In this document: positions 22,242-30,674 of the stretch, one piece after another
Layout: every line of letters begins with the position of its first letter
Position numbering within the stretch: the stretch's first letter is position 1
Origin: an uncultured Treponema sp.
GTDB lineage: Bacteria > Spirochaetota > Spirochaetia > Treponematales > Treponemataceae
Length of the DNA: 32,921 nt
Assembly (NCBI GenBank): GCA_937902125.1
Contig: CALDIB010000098.1
Location: forward strand, 1 to 32,921
Reading direction: 5' to 3'
Made by a program: the position numbers and the translations under genes
Notes under the pieces: model-generated
What the model was told of the DNA's origin: nothing
Seen by the model: only the letters and a program-made list of their open reading frames with translations
Database searches by the model: none

Positions 22242-24798
22242 TATTTGAAGCGTTCATCTTTCCAATAGCAAAACTCATCGAATGCGCGTATCTTGCCTTT
22301 TACGAGATATTTTCGAGCCAAGGAATTTCAATCATAGGATTGAGCGCAGTTGTATCTTTGGCGACTCTGCCCCTTTATGTTGTGGCGGAAAGCTGGCAGG
22401 AAAAGGAGCGCGACATTCAATCAAAAATGGAGCATGGAATTCAGCGGATAAAAAAAACATTTAAAGGCGATGAACGCTATATGCTTCTTTCCACTTTTTA
22501 CAAGCAGCATAAATATCACCCGATTATGGCCTTGCGCTCTTCGTTTGGGCTATTGATACAGATACCGTTTTTTTTGGCCGCGTATAGTTTTTTGTCAAAC
22601 CTAGAAGCCATAAAAGGGGCGCGCTTTTTTCTTATTGAAAATTTGGGCGCTCCCGACCAACTTATCAAGACCCCCATACAAATCAACGGGGGGGGGTTAA
22701 CGCGCTTCCGCTTTTGATGACTGCAATAAATATTATTGCAGGACTAATTTACAGCAAAGGACACAAACCAAAAGAAAAAATTCAGCTTATAATTACGGCT
22801 CTAGTCTTTTTATTCATCTTATACAACTCGCCGTCAGGCCTTGTCTTGTATTGGACAATGAACAACTTGATTTCGCTTGTAAAAAATGTTTTTTACAGAT
22901 TTGGAGGCGCAACCAAAAGATTTTGCAACTTTCAAAGTCTTGTTTGCCGCGCAAAAACGGGGCCAGTTCAAAAAAATTCAAACGGCAAGCCAAAAGACTG
23001 CGGCGGCAAGAAGTCCGAAAAAGGCGTTTTTTTTGCAAGCTCGCTCGCATTGGCAATTCTGACAGGCCTTGCAATTCCTTCAATAATTATTGAAAGCGAG
23101 CCAAACGCTTTTTGCTATATTGACAACATAAAGTCACCGTTAGTTTTTTTGGCGAACGTTTTTTTGCAGTCGCTTTCAACATTCTTTATTTGGCCGCTTT
23201 GCTTTTACTTTCTGTTTTCTGACAGGATAAAAAAAGCCTTCAGCTTCTTTTTTCCAACGCTGCTTGTTTTTTCGACAATAAACGCCTTTTTGTTCACTGG
23301 AAATTATGGCCCCCTTAGCCAAGACTTGGACTTTATGCAGTCCCAAACATTTTTTGTCGCGCCAAGCGCCTTTACAATCAACTTTGCAATTTTCATTGCA
23401 ATATGCGCGCTAAGACTGGTTGACCAAAAAAAATGCGCCAACGCATTCTTTTCCACAACAATTGTTATTTGCATCTGCCTTTGTTCGTATTCCTTTATGA
23501 ACGTCAAGACCATAAAAAAAAGCTACAAAAACATGGAACCGCCAAAATCAGAAAGCGCGCCAACAAGGGAGCTTGCCCTTTCAAGAACAAAGAAAAATGT
23601 AATTGTTTTTATGCAGGACAGAATGCTGGGAACAATGGTTGACGACATTTTTAAAGCCGATGAAAGTCTAAAAGACGGATTTGACGGCTTTGTATTTTTT
23701 CCAAACACAGTTTCTTTTGGAACGCTTACAATGCTAGGCTCCCCCGGCCTTTTTGGCGGCTACGACTACACGCCTTGGGAAATCAACCAAAATAAAAGCA
23801 AAACATTGCAACAAAAGCACAACGAAGCCCTCCTGAGCATGCCCCTCAATTTTTTGAGCGCGGATTTTGACGTTTATGTTTGCGACTTGCCTTATGAAAA
23901 CTATTACGAGCAGCCTGTAGCGGCAATGTACAAAGACTGGCCCGCAATAAAAAGAACGCCCCTGCGCGGAAAACACTCCGGTCTATATCTAAAAAGCAAA
24001 GGACTTGAAAATCCAAATTACTTAAGCGGCGCTATAAAAAGAAATTTAATAATGGTAAGCGCATTTAAAATTTCCGCGCCAATCTTTCGCAGACTAATCC
24101 ACCACAATGTTTGGTGGAACACAACGGAAAAAGACAAATACTCTTTGTTTGTTGACAACTTTTCGGAACTGCACTTTTTACCGCAACTTTTTACAGACGA
24201 CTCGCAAAAAGGGGCTTTTATAATCATTGACAATGAAGCCACCCACGAGCCAAGCGCAGTAAACAAAGACGGAACGCCAAAAGCCTACAGCGAAAAAGGC
24301 GCAGACTTTGACTCTCACACAGCTGCAATGTCCGCCTACAAAATCTTTTTTGAATGGCTAAAAAAACAGAACTTGTACGACAACACAAGGATAATAATCG
24401 TTTCAGACCATGGCTTTGGCTATAACTCTGGAAAATTTGACAACAGCGCAGGCGTTCCGCCTTACAACAAAGAAAAAACGAACGCAACGATATTGTTGAA
24501 AGACTTTGACTCCCGAGGAGAGCTTTTTATAGATATGACGTTTATGACAAACGCAGACACGCCTTTTCTTGCCACAAAGAACATAATTTTGAACGCAAAA
24601 AATCCTTGGACAGGAAATTCTTATCAAGTCAAAGACAAGGGAAGCCGTGTAAAAATATGCAGTCCGGACGCTGAAAGCACAAGAAATCGAAACCATAAGA
24701 AATTTGACATAGCTGACGACGACTGGCATTCTGTCAGCGGAGACATTTTTAAATCAGAAAACTGGAAACAGTTGCGCTGGGAAGAGCGCGCAAACTAA
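22238..24798 (+). pseudogene. YidC-AlkP fusion, copy 3, frameshifted at a G9 tract (probable phase-OFF gene)
   Basis: The ATG overlaps the preceding stop (ATGA) and has GGAGGG upstream. The first frame gives a YidC-like core (LLIQIPFFLAAYSFL; S40 at the groove position) that stops after 159 residues, because the nine G at 22688-22696 (codons 151-153) shift it. The next frame continues as NALPLLMTAINII and runs to 24798 with YNSPSGLVLYWTMNN, further helices, and an AlkP domain: QDRMLG, TLTMLGSPGLFGG (Thr nucleophile), NEATH and SDHGFG. Adding one G restores an 853-residue protein, and the join then aligns residue for residue with copy 4 (INGGRLNALP). The downstream part is intact, which argues for reversible slippage rather than decay. 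It is lower in GC than copies 1-2. The paired His of the GRGHYHP motif is absent. Confidence 0.8.
22688..22696 (+). repeat. G9 homopolymer, candidate slippage switch in copy 3
   Basis: Nine consecutive G on the coding strand fall in codons 151-153. Seven or ten G would keep the frame open through both halves; nine leads to TGA at 22715-22717. This is a classic contingency tract. Confidence 0.75.
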
Positions 24799-24818
24799 AG
24801 GCGGGTCAAAACTGCGCA

Positions 24819-24847
24819 TTGCGCATTATCTGATTTTGTGGTAAACT
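24819..24847 (+). promoter_or_regulatory. Promoter of YidC-AlkP copy 4
   Basis: TTGCGC (24819-24824) and TAAACT (24842-24847) are 17 bp apart, and AGGAAAGG precedes the ATG at 24869. The -35 overlaps a short repeated TGCGCA motif (24813-24825). Confidence 0.5.
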
Positions 24848-24868
24848 CTAAAAAATTTAGGAAAGGCA

Positions 24869-27661
24869 ATGTCTATTTTTAACGCTTTATACAATGCAAT
24901 AATCGCGCCAATAGAGTTTATAATTGAATCTGTTTTTGTCTTTTACAATTTAAAAATAGGCCTTTTTGGCTTGGCGGGCGCCATACTTGCAGTGAGCCTT
25001 GCAGTAAACTTTCTAGCCCTCCCCATTTACAACATAGCCGACAATCTGCAGCAAAAAGAACGCGACACGCAAAAAAGGCTTTCAAACGGCGTAAAAAGAA
25101 TAAAAAGCGCGTTTAGTGGCGACGAGCGCTTTATGATTCTTCAATGCTATTACAAGCAGAACCATTACCATCCTCTCTATGCGCTCAGGGCAAGCCTTTC
25201 GATTTTAATTGAAATTCCCTTTTTTATCGCCGCATACCACTTTCTTTCCCACAGCGAATCATTAAGTCAGGCGTCATTTTTGTTCATAGATGATTTAGGC
25301 AAAGCCGACCAGCTTATACAGCTGCCAATAAAAATCAATGGCGGAAGACTTAACGCGCTTCCAATCATTATGACGCTAATCAATTTTATCTCTGCGGCTG
25401 TCTATTTAAAAAAAAGCTCGTTTAGGGAAAAAACGCAAACATACGCCCTTGCGCTTGTATTTCTTGTTTTGCTTTATAATTCTCCATCGGGTCTGGTCTT
25501 ATATTGGATTTTAAACAACTTGTTTTCACTGGCAAAAAACGTCATAAACGCAAAAGCAAAAAATCCCAAAAAAATTGTCCACGCAATAATCTCAGGCATT
25601 TTTCTTGCCGTCGCAATCTATTTTTTGCTGGCCACAAATTATTCATTTGCAAAAAGGGCGGCAATTTTAGTTTTGGCTCTTGCAATAACGCTTGCCCCCC
25701 CCCTTATAAAAAATGCGCCGCGGCGTTTTATTCCGTCTTTTGACTTGGGGAGCGGCAAAGAAGAATTTCGCACCTTTCTTTTTTCTTCAATAGGGCTTGC
25801 CCTATTGGCGGGACTGTACATTCCTTCTAGCATAATCAAGACCAGCCCCTTGGAATTTAGTTATATTGGAAAAATGGAGTCTCCTCTGCATTTTATTTTT
25901 TGCGCGGCGGCTTTTTTTGCGGGCCTCTTTTTGTTCTGGCCCTTGGCGCTATACAAAATGTCCTCCCAAAAAACAAGAAAGTTTTTTTTGGCGTTATTTT
26001 TAATTTTATTCGCGGCCGCTCTTCTTAATGTTTTTGCATTTAAATACGATTACGGAAATTTCAACGTCTTTTTTCAACTTGACAATTCCAGCTGTCTGCG
26101 AAACTTTTCTTTATTTTATTCAATCCTGCCTTTTGCGGCTGTCGCCGCCCTTGCCATAATTTTCTTTGCTCTGGCCGCAAAATATAAGGCGCTAAAATAT
26201 GGAACGCAATTAATTTTAATCTTATGCGCGGCGGAACTGTTTTTAGGGGCAAAAAACGCATTGCAAATTCAAAAGGAATTTAACGCTTATAAAGGCATCC
26301 GGTCCCAAAGCCTTGAAAAAGAACAAGCCGATTCTGACGACAACATTGAGCCTGTATACAAACTTTCGCCTGACAAAAAAAATGTCGTGGTCTTGTTTTT
26401 GGACAGGGCGATTGGCGCGCTTTTGCCTTACATCCTTCAAGAATTTCCAGACATGAAAGAACAGTATTCAGGCTTTGTTTTTTACCCAAACACAGTTTCA
26501 TATTCAGGATATACGGCAAAAGCCTTTCCAGCCATGACTGGAGGATATGAATACACGCCGCCAAACGCGAACAAAAGGGAATGCGTTTCGCTAAAGCAAA
26601 AACACAACGAGGCCACTCTTTTAATGCCCAGACTTTTTATGGACGCGGGTTTTGACGTGACAGTGACAGACCCCGCCTATCCAAACTACACCTTAAAAGG
26701 CGATTTAAGCGCGTTCAAAGATTATCCCAAAATCAAGGCTTGCGAAATCTTTGGAACGCTCAACAAGCGCTATAAAAAAAATTTTGACAACTTTACAGAC
26801 AATTCGGACATTGTCGCAAGAAACAACTTGGAGTCTTTTGTTTTGCTTGAAATTCTTCCTCCAATATTAAGGAACGCTTACTACAAGTCGGGACGCTACT
26901 ACAGAAGCGAGCAAATCCCAGAGTTGTTGGCAAGCGGTTTTTTAAGTTCTTGGACTTGCCTTTATTACCTTCCGGAATTGACAAGCTTTGACGGCAAAAA
27001 CGGCTCCTTTATTTTTATTGACAACGAAACAACCCATGAATACGCGCAATTGGAAAACAAAACATACCTTCCGACATTGAATCCAAACCCAAACTCAATA
27101 TCTTGCGGAAAATACAATTTTTCTGTTCCGCCTAATTCAGACAGGGAAAGCGACGCAAAAGCCTACCATGTAAACGCTTCCGCGTTGATTCAAGTTGGAA
27201 AATGGCTGGACTTTCTAAAAAAGAACAATTGTTACGACAACACCCGAATCATAATTGTTTCTGATCACGGAAGAGACATACCGCTTCCTCAGTTTAACGG
27301 AATGAAATACGGATTGGAATACGCTTACTTCAATCCCTTGTTTATGGCAAAGGACTTTGGCGCCAGAGGCCAGTTGAAAACAGACGACTCTTTTATGACA
27401 AACGCGGACACGCTTTTTTTGGCAAAAAAAGACTTGCCTATTTCAAGCGCAAATCCGTTCACAGGAAATAATGTTGAGGATTTTGTTGACAAAAGCCTTG
27501 TTGAAATATACCAAATAGTCCAGCGCGAAAATTTTTCAGAAATGACTCCTCCGTCGCTAAAAGACAGAACGCAATGGATATTGCAAGGAAAAAAAATCAG
27601 CGCCAAGCGATACACAGTACACGACAGCATTTTTGACGAGGCAAATTGGACAAGGGAATAA
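24869..27661 (+). CDS. YidC/Oxa1-like domain fused to an alkaline-phosphatase-superfamily transferase, copy 4
   Basis: This 930-residue protein is intact and resembles copy 3 more than copies 1-2. The YidC-like core spans about 1-230 (LPIYNIADNLQQKERD, ILIEIPFFIAAYHFL, YNSPSGLVLYWILNN), with N48 where insertases have the groove arginine. Membrane helices run to about 455. The AlkP-type domain has D512 (LDRAIG), T549 (SGYTAKAFPAMTGGYEYTP), H723 (NETTH) and D799-H800 (SDHGRD). The GRGHYHP motif of copies 1-2 is replaced by AYFNPLF, so the active site differs. A C9 run at codons 276-279 lies in frame and could switch the gene off by slippage. It has its own promoter and ribosome site. It ends nine bases from the convergent GT2 gene. 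The function is inferred as for the other copies. Confidence 0.85.
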   Translation: MSIFNALYNAIIAPIEFIIESVFVFYNLKIGLFGLAGAILAVSLAVNFLALPIYNIADNLQQKERDTQKRLSNGVKRIKSAFSGDERFMILQCYYKQNHYHPLYALRASLSILIEIPFFIAAYHFLSHSESLSQASFLFIDDLGKADQLIQLPIKINGGRLNALPIIMTLINFISAAVYLKKSSFREKTQTYALALVFLVLLYNSPSGLVLYWILNNLFSLAKNVINAKAKNPKKIVHAIISGIFLAVAIYFLLATNYSFAKRAAILVLALAITLAPPLIKNAPRRFIPSFDLGSGKEEFRTFLFSSIGLALLAGLYIPSSIIKTSPLEFSYIGKMESPLHFIFCAAAFFAGLFLFWPLALYKMSSQKTRKFFLALFLILFAAALLNVFAFKYDYGNFNVFFQLDNSSCLRNFSLFYSILPFAAVAALAIIFFALAAKYKALKYGTQLILILCAAELFLGAKNALQIQKEFNAYKGIRSQSLEKEQADSDDNIEPVYKLSPDKKNVVVLFLDRAIGALLPYILQEFPDMKEQYSGFVFYPNTVSYSGYTAKAFPAMTGGYEYTPPNANKRECVSLKQKHNEATLLMPRLFMDAGFDVTVTDPAYPNYTLKGDLSAFKDYPKIKACEIFGTLNKRYKKNFDNFTDNSDIVARNNLESFVLLEILPPILRNAYYKSGRYYRSEQIPELLASGFLSSWTCLYYLPELTSFDGKNGSFIFIDNETTHEYAQLENKTYLPTLNPNPNSISCGKYNFSVPPNSDRESDAKAYHVNASALIQVGKWLDFLKKNNCYDNTRIIIVSDHGRDIPLPQFNGMKYGLEYAYFNPLFMAKDFGARGQLKTDDSFMTNADTLFLAKKDLPISSANPFTGNNVEDFVDKSLVEIYQIVQRENFSEMTPPSLKDRTQWILQGKKISAKRYTVHDSIFDEANWTRE
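25695..25703 (+). repeat. C9 homopolymer, candidate slippage switch in copy 4
   Basis: Nine consecutive C on the coding strand encode part of A276-P277-P278-L279, between the YidC-like core and the later helices. The present length keeps the frame open. A change not divisible by three would truncate the protein before the AlkP domain. Confidence 0.7.
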
Positions 27662-27670
27662 GGCCGCGCT

Positions 27671-28462
27671 CTATTGGCCAAGAAGGGATTTTAAGAATTT
27701 TTTGGCCTTTCTTGCCGCAAGCAAGGGCCAATAACGAATTTTTATGTAAGAGCGAATGACTTCCTGAACCCGTCTTGGGTAATATTTGTCAATCAAAGCC
27801 GCATATTCATTGTCATGAAGCCCTGCGTTTCTGCTTGACAAGCCGTTTTCAGCGTCATAATAACTCAAGGCGATTGGAATGTGGCGCGCGGAAGCATTTT
27901 GCTTTATCAAGACTTTCATAAAAAAATCTGAGTCATTGACTATCTTATACTCTGTTGAATAGGGATTGGCTTTTTGAAGCGAAGTTTTTATGAAAGTTGT
28001 TTGATGGCAAAAGCCCCTTAAAAAGAAAAACGCGCCGGTTATCTTTTTGGGATAATGAATGCGACGGCAATGCTTTCCTTTTACAAAATAAGCGTCGCAG
28101 TAGGCAATGTCTTCTGTAAAACCAAAGGCGGCGGCCTTTTTTAAAACATCAGCGCCAGCCAAACAGTCCCCGCTGTTGAGCATCAAGCAATATTCTCCGT
28201 TTGCCCGCTCAATGCCTATGTTCATGGCAGGATAAATGCCGTCGTCTTTTTGGGAGCGCCAATAACTGACATGAGCGGCGTAATCCTTGTTTTTTAGCGC
28301 GGACTTTATAACATCGACTCCGCCGTCAGTGGAACCGCCGTCGATTATGATATGCTCGTATCCTTGAAAAGTTTGCGAAGCCACGCTGTCAATGGTTTTT
28401 TTTAGGCCGTCCTTGTTGTTGTAATTTATTGTAATTATGGAAATAAAAGGCTTTTCGTTCAT
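27671..28462 (-). CDS. Glycosyltransferase family 2
   Basis: This cytoplasmic or membrane-associated GT-A enzyme (263 residues) would add one sugar to a surface glycan. The family start ISIITINYNNKDGLKKTIDS is followed by HIIIDGGSTDGGVDVI, DDGIYPAMNIGIERANGEYC and LMLNSGDCL, which holds the Asp-containing metal site in variant form, then VNDSDFFMKVLI. A basic C-terminus (RYWPLLAARKAKKFLKSLL) may touch the membrane. Length and motifs fit WcaA-like family members; the sugar cannot be named. Its promoter is at 28472-28500, and the predicted transcript start lies within a few bases of the ATG, with no ribosome site, so leaderless translation is possible. It converges on copy 4. Confidence 0.88.
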   Translation of the reverse strand: MNEKPFISIITINYNNKDGLKKTIDSVASQTFQGYEHIIIDGGSTDGGVDVIKSALKNKDYAAHVSYWRSQKDDGIYPAMNIGIERANGEYCLMLNSGDCLAGADVLKKAAAFGFTEDIAYCDAYFVKGKHCRRIHYPKKITGAFFFLRGFCHQTTFIKTSLQKANPYSTEYKIVNDSDFFMKVLIKQNASARHIPIALSYYDAENGLSSRNAGLHDNEYAALIDKYYPRRVQEVIRSYIKIRYWPLLAARKAKKFLKSLLGQ

Positions 28463-28471
28463 TAGGAGAGG

Positions 28472-28500
28472 ATTATAGCGCGCAAATAAAAGAATGGCAA
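28472..28500 (-). promoter_or_regulatory. Promoter of the GT2 gene
   Basis: On the minus strand TTGCCA (28500-28495) and TATAAT (28477-28472) are 17 bp apart. The expected start near 28465 leaves almost no leader before the ATG at 28462. Confidence 0.6.
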
Positions 28501-29592
28501 TTAGAAAGAATGAAGGGCTTTTTGGTAAACGACGGCGGTGCCTTTTATCATGCTTTCCATAGTGAACTTTTCAAAGCGCTCGCTTCCCTTCTTTGCCAGC
28601 CGCGCCCTGAGCGACTCCGACTGAATGGCGGACTCAAGAACACTTGTCATGCTGTCCTGACTTTTTGGGTCAAAGTAAAGCGCGGCGTCTCCAGCGATTT
28701 CGGGAAAGCAGCTGGCGTCGGAAAGCAAGACCGGGCAGCCGGAAACAAAGGCTTCCAAAATCGGAAATCCAAAGCCTTCCAGCAAGGAGGGAAAGCAAAA
28801 AAGCAAGGCGTTCTCGTAGATGGAGCGCAACTGCCCTTCGTCCGCAAAAAAGCTTCTGCTCCTGCCGCCAATTCCAAACGACTCCAGGGCGGCCGCTTCC
28901 TCTTGAGAGAACGGAGAGCCAGTGCAAAACAAGAGAAGGTCGTATTTTACAAGAAGCGGCGCGAGGCTCTTGGCGAACGGAATGAAGTTTTTGTAGCCCC
29001 TGCGGCCGCCGGTGAACAAGACATAAGGCTTTTCCATCGCGAACGGAAGGCTTTGCTTCCGCCGCTTTTCCCACTCTATGGCGTGCAGGACAACATCAAC
29101 CCGAGACTCGTCCACAAATGGGAAAAAGTTGAGCAAGTCCTTTTTTGTGTTCTCGGAAATGGCGATTATGCGCGAGGCGCTTTTTATGGCGCGGGCCTTT
29201 GCCAAAGACGTTTTGTCCGACGGCGGAAAGGACTCAGGCGCGATTTCATGAATGAAGTCGTGGACGGTAAGGACAAGCGGCTTGTTTTTGGGAACGGCCG
29301 GAACAAAGTAATAGCTGGGATGGTATACATCATAGGCGGCGCGGCGGACGGCGGCCTTGTCGGCAAGGCTGTTCAAGGCGCCGACAAGCCTGCTTTTTCC
29401 CTTGAACTTATTCTTTATCGGAAACGGCTTTAAGCCTGAAAGCTTTTGGGCGTAAATGTTTTCTGAAAAAAACCCGGAAACGGAAGTCTCAAAGGCGCCG
29501 CCGTTGTAAAGGCAAAGCTTGTTGAAATACCTTGAAACACCGCCAAAGGACTGCATTGAAAAAGCTTGGCTGTCGTACAAAATCTTCATCAT
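28501..29592 (-). CDS. Glycosyltransferase family 4 (GT1-type Pfam domain)
   Basis: This GT-B enzyme would transfer a sugar from a nucleotide donor to a growing glycan. The preferred start MMKILYDSQAFSMQSFGGVS at 29592 overlaps the stop of the gene before it (ATGATGA). The open frame runs upstream to 29727, but that part is the preceding gene in another frame. From 29592 the protein is 363 residues. The N-terminal domain has GGVSRYFNKL and LTVHDFIHEIAPESF. The C-terminal domain has YVLFTGGRRGYKNF, LFCFPSLLEGFGFPILEAFV (the E-x7-E region of the family), SDASCFPEIAGDAALYFDP, and a final helix. The overlap with the GT-A gene implies one transcript and coupled translation. The sugar is unknown. 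Confidence 0.88.
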   Translation of the reverse strand: MMKILYDSQAFSMQSFGGVSRYFNKLCLYNGGAFETSVSGFFSENIYAQKLSGLKPFPIKNKFKGKSRLVGALNSLADKAAVRRAAYDVYHPSYYFVPAVPKNKPLVLTVHDFIHEIAPESFPPSDKTSLAKARAIKSASRIIAISENTKKDLLNFFPFVDESRVDVVLHAIEWEKRRKQSLPFAMEKPYVLFTGGRRGYKNFIPFAKSLAPLLVKYDLLLFCTGSPFSQEEAAALESFGIGGRSRSFFADEGQLRSIYENALLFCFPSLLEGFGFPILEAFVSGCPVLLSDASCFPEIAGDAALYFDPKSQDSMTSVLESAIQSESLRARLAKKGSERFEKFTMESMIKGTAVVYQKALHSF

Positions 29593-30542
29593 TTTTTTAG
29601 CGTCCTTTTTGCGAAAGCCCAAAAGCTTTTTGGCAGGATTTTCTTGCAAAAAAGCTTGGCGCTTGTCTTTATCAGCAGCTTTAAATAATACGGCGAAGCA
29701 AGGCGCTCGCCAAAGCACAAGGGGCAATTTTTGCTCATGTAAAGCTTGTTGTCGCCCTGAAAATGCAGCATTGAAAACCGTATTTCCGCGCCGCCGTCAA
29801 GGCGCCTTGCGTACGGAAGGCCATTCCTAAAACGGACGCGCTTGCCTTTTTTCCCGCGCTCAAAGCCGTATGAAATGCCAAAGTTTTCGTCAAAGCAAAA
29901 GTCGCGTCCCGGCGAATAGTCAAAGTCAACGAACTTTCCGGAATTTTCCTTGCAAAATTCCGCGAGCAAAACCATGTCCGAAAGCCCGCAAACATAGCCC
30001 TTGGCCTTAAAAGAGTCGTAGATTTTTTGAAGCTTAAAAAATTCGTCGCGATACATCTTTAAGATAAAATTGCAATAGCGCTCCAAAGCCTCGCGCTTAA
30101 AGTAACTGCACTGAGGGCCGGCAAACTCGCCCGTAAAGCGTATGACGGAAAAGTCATACCCCCCCCCAGTCATTTGCGTAGTCTTGTCAAAAAAACGAGA
30201 CAAGCCGTTCAAGTCGTCGTAAACCAAAACGTCGGAGTCCACGCAAAAGCATTCCGACAAATTGTTTTTTTGCAAAAAATCCAGCGCGACAAACCAGCGC
30301 TTGAGGCAAAAAAGCTCGTAGTTGTACGGGTTAGGCGAAAAGTGCTTGTAGTTTTTTTCAAAATCCGCGCAAAGCTCCGACTTGTCGTAATCGGAAAGCA
30401 TGAAATGCCGAACAAACGAAGCCGCGTTGGACTGGTCGCCAATAAGGCAAACGTTTTCCTTGCAAGACTTTTTTGCCTGCAGCAGCGCCAACTGAAGGTA
30501 AAGCGAATTGTTTGTGTGCGTGAATATAATTGGAATTGACAT
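29589..30542 (-). CDS. GT-A fold glycosyltransferase-like protein with an internal G9 tract
   Basis: This 317-residue protein resembles nucleotide-diphospho-sugar transferases. It starts IPIIFTHTNNSLYLQLALLQ, followed by VCLIGDQSN, and carries a DxD-type motif in CFCVDSDVLVYDDL (about residues 104-117) that would bind a metal and donor. HFQGDNKLYMSKNCPLC lies near the C-terminus, and the tail is basic. I cannot place it in a numbered GT family. Codons 126-128 are GGG GGG GGG, a nine-G run that keeps the frame at its present length but would truncate the protein if it slipped. The gene has its own promoter at 30556-30584 and overlaps the GT4 gene downstream. Glycosyl transfer is inferred from fold and neighbours. 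Confidence 0.75.
   Translation of the reverse strand: MSIPIIFTHTNNSLYLQLALLQAKKSCKENVCLIGDQSNAASFVRHFMLSDYDKSELCADFEKNYKHFSPNPYNYELFCLKRWFVALDFLQKNNLSECFCVDSDVLVYDDLNGLSRFFDKTTQMTGGGYDFSVIRFTGEFAGPQCSYFKREALERYCNFILKMYRDEFFKLQKIYDSFKAKGYVCGLSDMVLLAEFCKENSGKFVDFDYSPGRDFCFDENFGISYGFERGKKGKRVRFRNGLPYARRLDGGAEIRFSMLHFQGDNKLYMSKNCPLCFGERLASPYYLKLLIKTSAKLFCKKILPKSFWAFAKRTLKK
30159..30167 (-). repeat. G9 homopolymer (minus strand), candidate slippage switch in the GT-A gene
   Basis: Nine C on the plus strand are nine G on the coding strand and form codons 126-128 (Gly-Gly-Gly). The frame is currently open; gain or loss of one base would stop translation. Confidence 0.7.
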
Positions 30543-30555
30543 ACGACGGCTTTAA

Positions 30556-30584
30556 AGAATAATGGAAGAACAAAAAAAGGTCAA
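30556..30584 (-). promoter_or_regulatory. Promoter of the GT-A / GT4 pair
   Basis: On the minus strand TTGACC (30584-30579) and TATTCT (30561-30556) are 17 bp apart, about 15 bases before the ATG at 30542. No clear ribosome site is seen. Confidence 0.5.
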
Positions 30585-30639
30585 GGCCGCTCGTATTGTT
30601 GAACGCAAGACATTGACAGTCATTTCGAGCGGATTAACC

Positions 30640-30654
30640 GCGTCCGTTGGACGC
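30640..30654. repeat. Short perfect hairpin in a GC-rich intergenic patch
   Basis: GCGTCC and GGACGC enclose a three-base loop, within a segment containing TCATTTCGAGCGG that resembles dispersed palindromic repeats seen in many bacteria. It lacks a T run, so a terminator role for the gene upstream is uncertain. Confidence 0.35.
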
Positions 30655-30674
30655 TGCGCGAGCCGACCGCGCGA

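Noticed and set aside
22688..22717. Copy 3 frameshift as a simple sequencing or assembly error
   Set aside because: It cannot be excluded, since homopolymers are error-prone, but three other long G/C tracts in the same cluster and the intact downstream frame make a biological switch more likely.
22714..24798. The second half of copy 3 as an independent gene starting at ATG 22714
   Set aside because: There is no ribosome site before that ATG, and the start falls in the middle of the YidC-like core, inside a segment that aligns continuously with the other copies.
29593..29727. N-terminal 45-residue extension of the GT4 protein
   Set aside because: It lies entirely over the preceding gene in another frame and lacks family similarity; the ATG at 29592 begins the normal GT4 N-terminus.
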